A stretch of DNA of 33,397 bases from Planktomarina sp. (GTDB lineage: Bacteria > Pseudomonadota > Alphaproteobacteria > Rhodobacterales > Rhodobacteraceae), in assembly GCA_016780825.1 (NCBI GenBank), contig JADHLF010000028.1, forward strand, positions 1 to 33,397, given 5' to 3'. The notes under the pieces were generated by a model. The model was given only the letters and a program-made list of their open reading frames with translations. It was not told where the DNA came from and did not search any database. Below, in pieces: positions 30,877 through 33,397 of this stretch (position 1 is its first letter; the number at the start of each line of letters is the position of its first letter). The position numbers were made by a program, and so were the translations under genes.

Positions 30877-31910
30877 ACGAATTCTTTTCCACAAACCTTG
30901 GGGTCGCGGTGATCCTTTTGGGCCAAACCCTTGCGGTGGTTGGCTTTGTGATGATCAGCCTGTTGTTTTTGGTCTATGGCGACCGGAAAATCTGGGCTGC
31001 GGTTCAGATGCGGCGCGGGCCAAATGTGGTGGGCCTCTTTGGCCTGCTGCAGACCGTGGCGGATGCGTTGAAATATGTGGTCAAGGAAATCGTCATTCCC
31101 GCAGGCGCTGATCGTCCTGTCTTTATTTTGGCTCCGCTTGTGTCCTTTGTTTTGGCGATGTTGGCCTGGGCCGTGATTCCCTTCAACAGCACCTGGGTTC
31201 TGGCTGATATCAATGTGGCCCTGCTCTTTGTGTTTGCGGTGTCTTCGCTCGAAGTTTACGGGGTGATTATGGGGGGCTGGGCCTCCAACTCGAAATATCC
31301 CTTCCTGGGATCTTTGCGCTCTGCGGCGCAGATGATTTCCTATGAAGTCTCGATGGGGTTGATCATCATCGGTGTGATTATTTCGACTGGGTCGATGAAT
31401 TTCGGCGCAATTGTTGCCGCGCAAAATGGTGATTTGGGCTTTTTCAATTGGTATTTCATCCCACATTTCCCAATGGTTTTCTTGTTTTTCATAAGTGCTT
31501 TGGCAGAAACCAATCGCCCGCCCTTTGATTTGCCTGAGGCAGAGTCGGAGCTTGTGGCGGGGTATCAGGTTGAATATTCTTCTACGCCGTTTCTGCTCTT
31601 CATGGCCGGTGAATATATCGCGATATTCTTGATGTGTGCTTTGATCACCTTGTTGTTCTTTGGAGGGTGGGCCTCGCCTGTTCCTTTCATTGCCGATGGT
31701 CCGGTCTGGATGGTCGGCAAAATGGCGATCTTCTTTTTCCTGATTGCCATGGTCAAAGCCTTGGTGCCGCGCTATCGCTATGATCAGCTGATGCGTTTGG
31801 GCTGGAAAGTGTTTCTGCCCTTCTCCTTGGTCTGGGTGGTCTTTGTGGCCTTTGCAGCGAAATTCGGTTGGTTCTGGGGCGTCTATGCCCGCTGGACGGT
31901 GGGAGGCTAA
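30873..31910 (+). CDS. nuoH: NADH-quinone oxidoreductase subunit H
   Basis: The 345-residue ND1-type membrane subunit, with about eight TM segments, joins the membrane arm to the quinone site. Recognised: YGDRKIWAAVQMRRGPNVVGLFG at the first cytoplasmic loop, EVYGVIMGGWASNSKYPFLGSLRSAAQMISYEVSMG, and the acidic quinone-channel loop LPEAESELVAGYQVEYSSTPF. The start overlaps the upstream 85-residue gene by 4 nt. Full length. Confidence 0.97.
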   Translation: MNEFFSTNLGVAVILLGQTLAVVGFVMISLLFLVYGDRKIWAAVQMRRGPNVVGLFGLLQTVADALKYVVKEIVIPAGADRPVFILAPLVSFVLAMLAWAVIPFNSTWVLADINVALLFVFAVSSLEVYGVIMGGWASNSKYPFLGSLRSAAQMISYEVSMGLIIIGVIISTGSMNFGAIVAAQNGDLGFFNWYFIPHFPMVFLFFISALAETNRPPFDLPEAESELVAGYQVEYSSTPFLLFMAGEYIAIFLMCALITLLFFGGWASPVPFIADGPVWMVGKMAIFFFLIAMVKALVPRYRYDQLMRLGWKVFLPFSLVWVVFVAFAAKFGWFWGVYARWTVGG

Positions 31911-31914
31911 ACCA

Positions 31915-32409
31915 ATGGCAAATATTGATTACACACGCGGGGTCAAATATTTCTTGCTGCAAGATTTTTGGGCTGCGTTCAAATTGGGCATGAAATATTT
32001 TTTCCGGCCAAAGGCGACTTTGAACTACCCGCATGAAAAAGGGCCCTTAAGCCCAAGGTTTCGCGGCGAACATGCTTTGCGCCGCTATCCGAATGGGGAA
32101 GAACGCTGCATCGCTTGTAAGCTTTGCGAAGCGATTTGCCCGGCGCAGGCCATCACCATTGACGCCGAGCCGCGTGATGATGGCAGCCGGCGCACCACCC
32201 GTTACGATATTGATATGACGAAATGCATTTACTGTGGGTTTTGCCAAGAGGCCTGCCCGGTGGATGCGATTGTTGAGGGGCCGAATTTTGAATTCTCAAC
32301 CGAGACGCGTGAAGAGTTATTTTACGACAAATCCAAACTGCTAGAAAATGGCGACCGTTGGGAAGCTGAGATTGCCCGCAATCTCGAACTCGACGCGCCA
32401 TATCGCTAA
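31915..32409 (+). CDS. nuoI: NADH-quinone oxidoreductase subunit I
   Basis: The 164-residue 8Fe ferredoxin-type subunit carries clusters N6a and N6b. Two CxxCxxCxxxCP motifs are present: C65/C68/C71/C75 and C104/C107/C110/C114. The N-terminal amphipathic helix lies against NuoH. The start ATG 31915 follows GGAGG by 8 nt; the longer open frame from 31843 runs inside nuoH and is rejected. Confidence 0.97.
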   Translation: MANIDYTRGVKYFLLQDFWAAFKLGMKYFFRPKATLNYPHEKGPLSPRFRGEHALRRYPNGEERCIACKLCEAICPAQAITIDAEPRDDGSRRTTRYDIDMTKCIYCGFCQEACPVDAIVEGPNFEFSTETREELFYDKSKLLENGDRWEAEIARNLELDAPYR

Positions 32410-32431
32410 GCGGCCAAGGGAAGGAACTACG

Positions 32432-33037
32432 ATGGGTATCGCGGAACTCGCGTTTTACGCATTTTCAATGTCCACTTTGATCGGGGGCATTTTCACAGTC
32501 GTGGCGCGCAACCCGGTGCATTCGGTTTTGTGGCTGATATTGGCGTTTCTCTCAGCGGCGGGCCTCTTTGTTCTGCTGGGGGCGGAGTTTGTGGCCATGT
32601 TGCTGATCATCGTCTATGTCGGGGCCGTGGCGGTATTGTTCCTGTTTGTGGTGATGATGCTTGATGTGGACTTTGCCGAATTGAAAGCGGAGATGGCAAA
32701 ATACCTGCCTCTTGGATTGGTGATCGCTGTGATTGTTCTTATGCAGTTGATGTTTGCCTTCGGCGTTTGGGACTATTCGGCGGGATATGAGGGGCGTCTG
32801 GCCGCTGAATTCGGCGCCGGCACGAATACCGGTGAGCTGGGGGCCATTCTTTATGACGACTATATTTTAATTTTCCAATTGGCGGGCTTGGTGCTCTTGG
32901 TGGCCATGATTGGGGCGATTGTGCTCACCCTGCGCCACCGGGTTGATGTCAAGCGCCAGGACGTGGTTGCGCAGATGATGCGTGATCCAGCCAAAGCTAT
33001 GGAATTGAAAGATGTAAAACCGGGGCAGGGACTATGA
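32432..33037 (+). CDS. nuoJ: NADH-quinone oxidoreductase subunit J
   Basis: The 201-residue ND6-type membrane subunit has about five TM segments; the third contains the conserved LLIIVYVGAVAVLFLFVVMML with its pi-bulge Gly/Tyr region. Between TM4 and TM5 lies a short loop with GTNTGELGAILYDDYIL. The start is set by GGGAAGGAA just before ATG 32432, 22 nt after nuoI; the frame upstream lies inside nuoI. It overlaps nuoK by 4 nt. Confidence 0.96.
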   Translation: MGIAELAFYAFSMSTLIGGIFTVVARNPVHSVLWLILAFLSAAGLFVLLGAEFVAMLLIIVYVGAVAVLFLFVVMMLDVDFAELKAEMAKYLPLGLVIAVIVLMQLMFAFGVWDYSAGYEGRLAAEFGAGTNTGELGAILYDDYILIFQLAGLVLLVAMIGAIVLTLRHRVDVKRQDVVAQMMRDPAKAMELKDVKPGQGL

Positions 33038-33339
33038 TCGGACTTGAACATTATCTGGCCGTCGCGGCGGCCCTGTTTGTGATTGGTATCTTTGGGCTGT
33101 TTTTGAATCGCAAAAATATCATTATCTTGTTGATGAGTATTGAATTGATGCTTCTGAGCGTGAATATCAACTTCGTTGCATTTTCGGCCTTTCTGGGCGA
33201 TTACGTTGGGCAGATTTTCACGCTCTTTGTATTGACCGTGGCAGCCGCTGAAGCGGCGATCGGCTTGGCGATTTTGGTGTGTTTCTTCCGTAACAAAGGC
33301 TCGATTGACGTTGAAGACGTCAACGTAATGAAAGGGTAA
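33034..33339 (+). CDS. nuoK: NADH-quinone oxidoreductase subunit K
   Basis: The 101-residue ND4L-type subunit has three TM segments and both membrane-buried Glu of the proton path (in LLMSIELMLLSVNINF and TVAAAEAAIGLAILV). ATGA overlap with nuoJ. Length is standard. Confidence 0.97.
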   Translation: MIGLEHYLAVAAALFVIGIFGLFLNRKNIIILLMSIELMLLSVNINFVAFSAFLGDYVGQIFTLFVLTVAAAEAAIGLAILVCFFRNKGSIDVEDVNVMKG

Positions 33340-33345
33340 GGCGTT

Positions 33346-33397
33346 ATGGAAACTATACTCCTTTTTGCCCCATTGGTGGGGGCTCTGATTGCAGGCT
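33346..33397 (+). CDS. nuoL: NADH-quinone oxidoreductase subunit L, 5' end only
   Basis: An open frame starts at ATG 33346, 6 nt after nuoK, and runs off the window. Its 17 residues (METILLFAPLVGALIAG) match the first TM segment of ND5-type subunits, and nuoL follows nuoK in this gene order. AAGG before the ATG may be the ribosome site. Confidence 0.85.
   Translation, partial: METILLFAPLVGALIAG

Noticed and set aside
1..33397. tRNA, rRNA, CRISPR, insertion sequence, integrase or toxin-antitoxin genes
   Set aside because: None found on either strand; the window is packed with metabolic and respiratory genes of uniform composition.

Overview
The window reads as a chromosomal segment of an alphaproteobacterium of the Rhodobacteraceae (Roseobacter-type marine lineage). 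The basis is RNase E with an S1 domain split by an acidic insertion, the order glmS-glmU diverging from a HAD phosphatase, a leucine-degradation operon, and a nuo operon interrupted by small lineage-type genes (DUF2158, DUF5337 and DUF5333-like). This placement comes from family recognition, not from a search. There are no rRNA or tRNA genes, no transposases and no CRISPR arrays. No gene-free gap is longer than about 200 bases.

Layout. (1) 1-7503: rne, a small TusA-like gene converging on it, ccdA, a membrane-anchored alpha/beta hydrolase overlapping a cytochrome P450 gene, and an AlkD-like DNA alkylation repair gene on the minus strand. (2) 7618-11592: glmU and glmS on the minus strand (UDP-GlcNAc synthesis), diverging from a phosphoglycolate-phosphatase-like HAD gene. 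(3) 11547-14203: an MmgE/PrpD-family gene and a DegT-type aminotransferase gene, divergent. (4) 14283-21623: a complete leucine/isovalerate operon, ivd - secreted Cys-rich protein - mccB - four-TM protein - mccA - mvaB - liuC, with overlapping starts and stops. It converts isovaleryl-CoA through 3-methylcrotonyl-CoA, 3-methylglutaconyl-CoA and HMG-CoA to acetoacetate and acetyl-CoA. A perfect inverted repeat, ATTGAAC-N4-GTTCAAT, lies directly before the ivd Shine-Dalgarno. (5) 21657-33397: the NADH:ubiquinone oxidoreductase operon nuoA-B-C-D-E-F-G-H-I-J-K-L (L cut by the window end). Six non-subunit genes lie inside it: a DUF2158/YodC-like protein, a sulfotransferase, a 52-residue two-TM protein, a DUF5337-like two-TM protein, a DUF5333-like exported protein and an 85-residue unknown.

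The two large operons meet metabolically: isovaleryl-CoA dehydrogenase passes electrons through ETF to the quinone pool, and the acetyl-CoA made feeds the TCA cycle, whose NADH is oxidised by complex I. No wholly new defence or mobile system is visible. The least explained material is the set of accessory genes in the nuo operon (most notably the sulfotransferase and the 52-residue membrane protein), the two unknown envelope proteins in the leucine operon, and the hydrolase/P450 pair.
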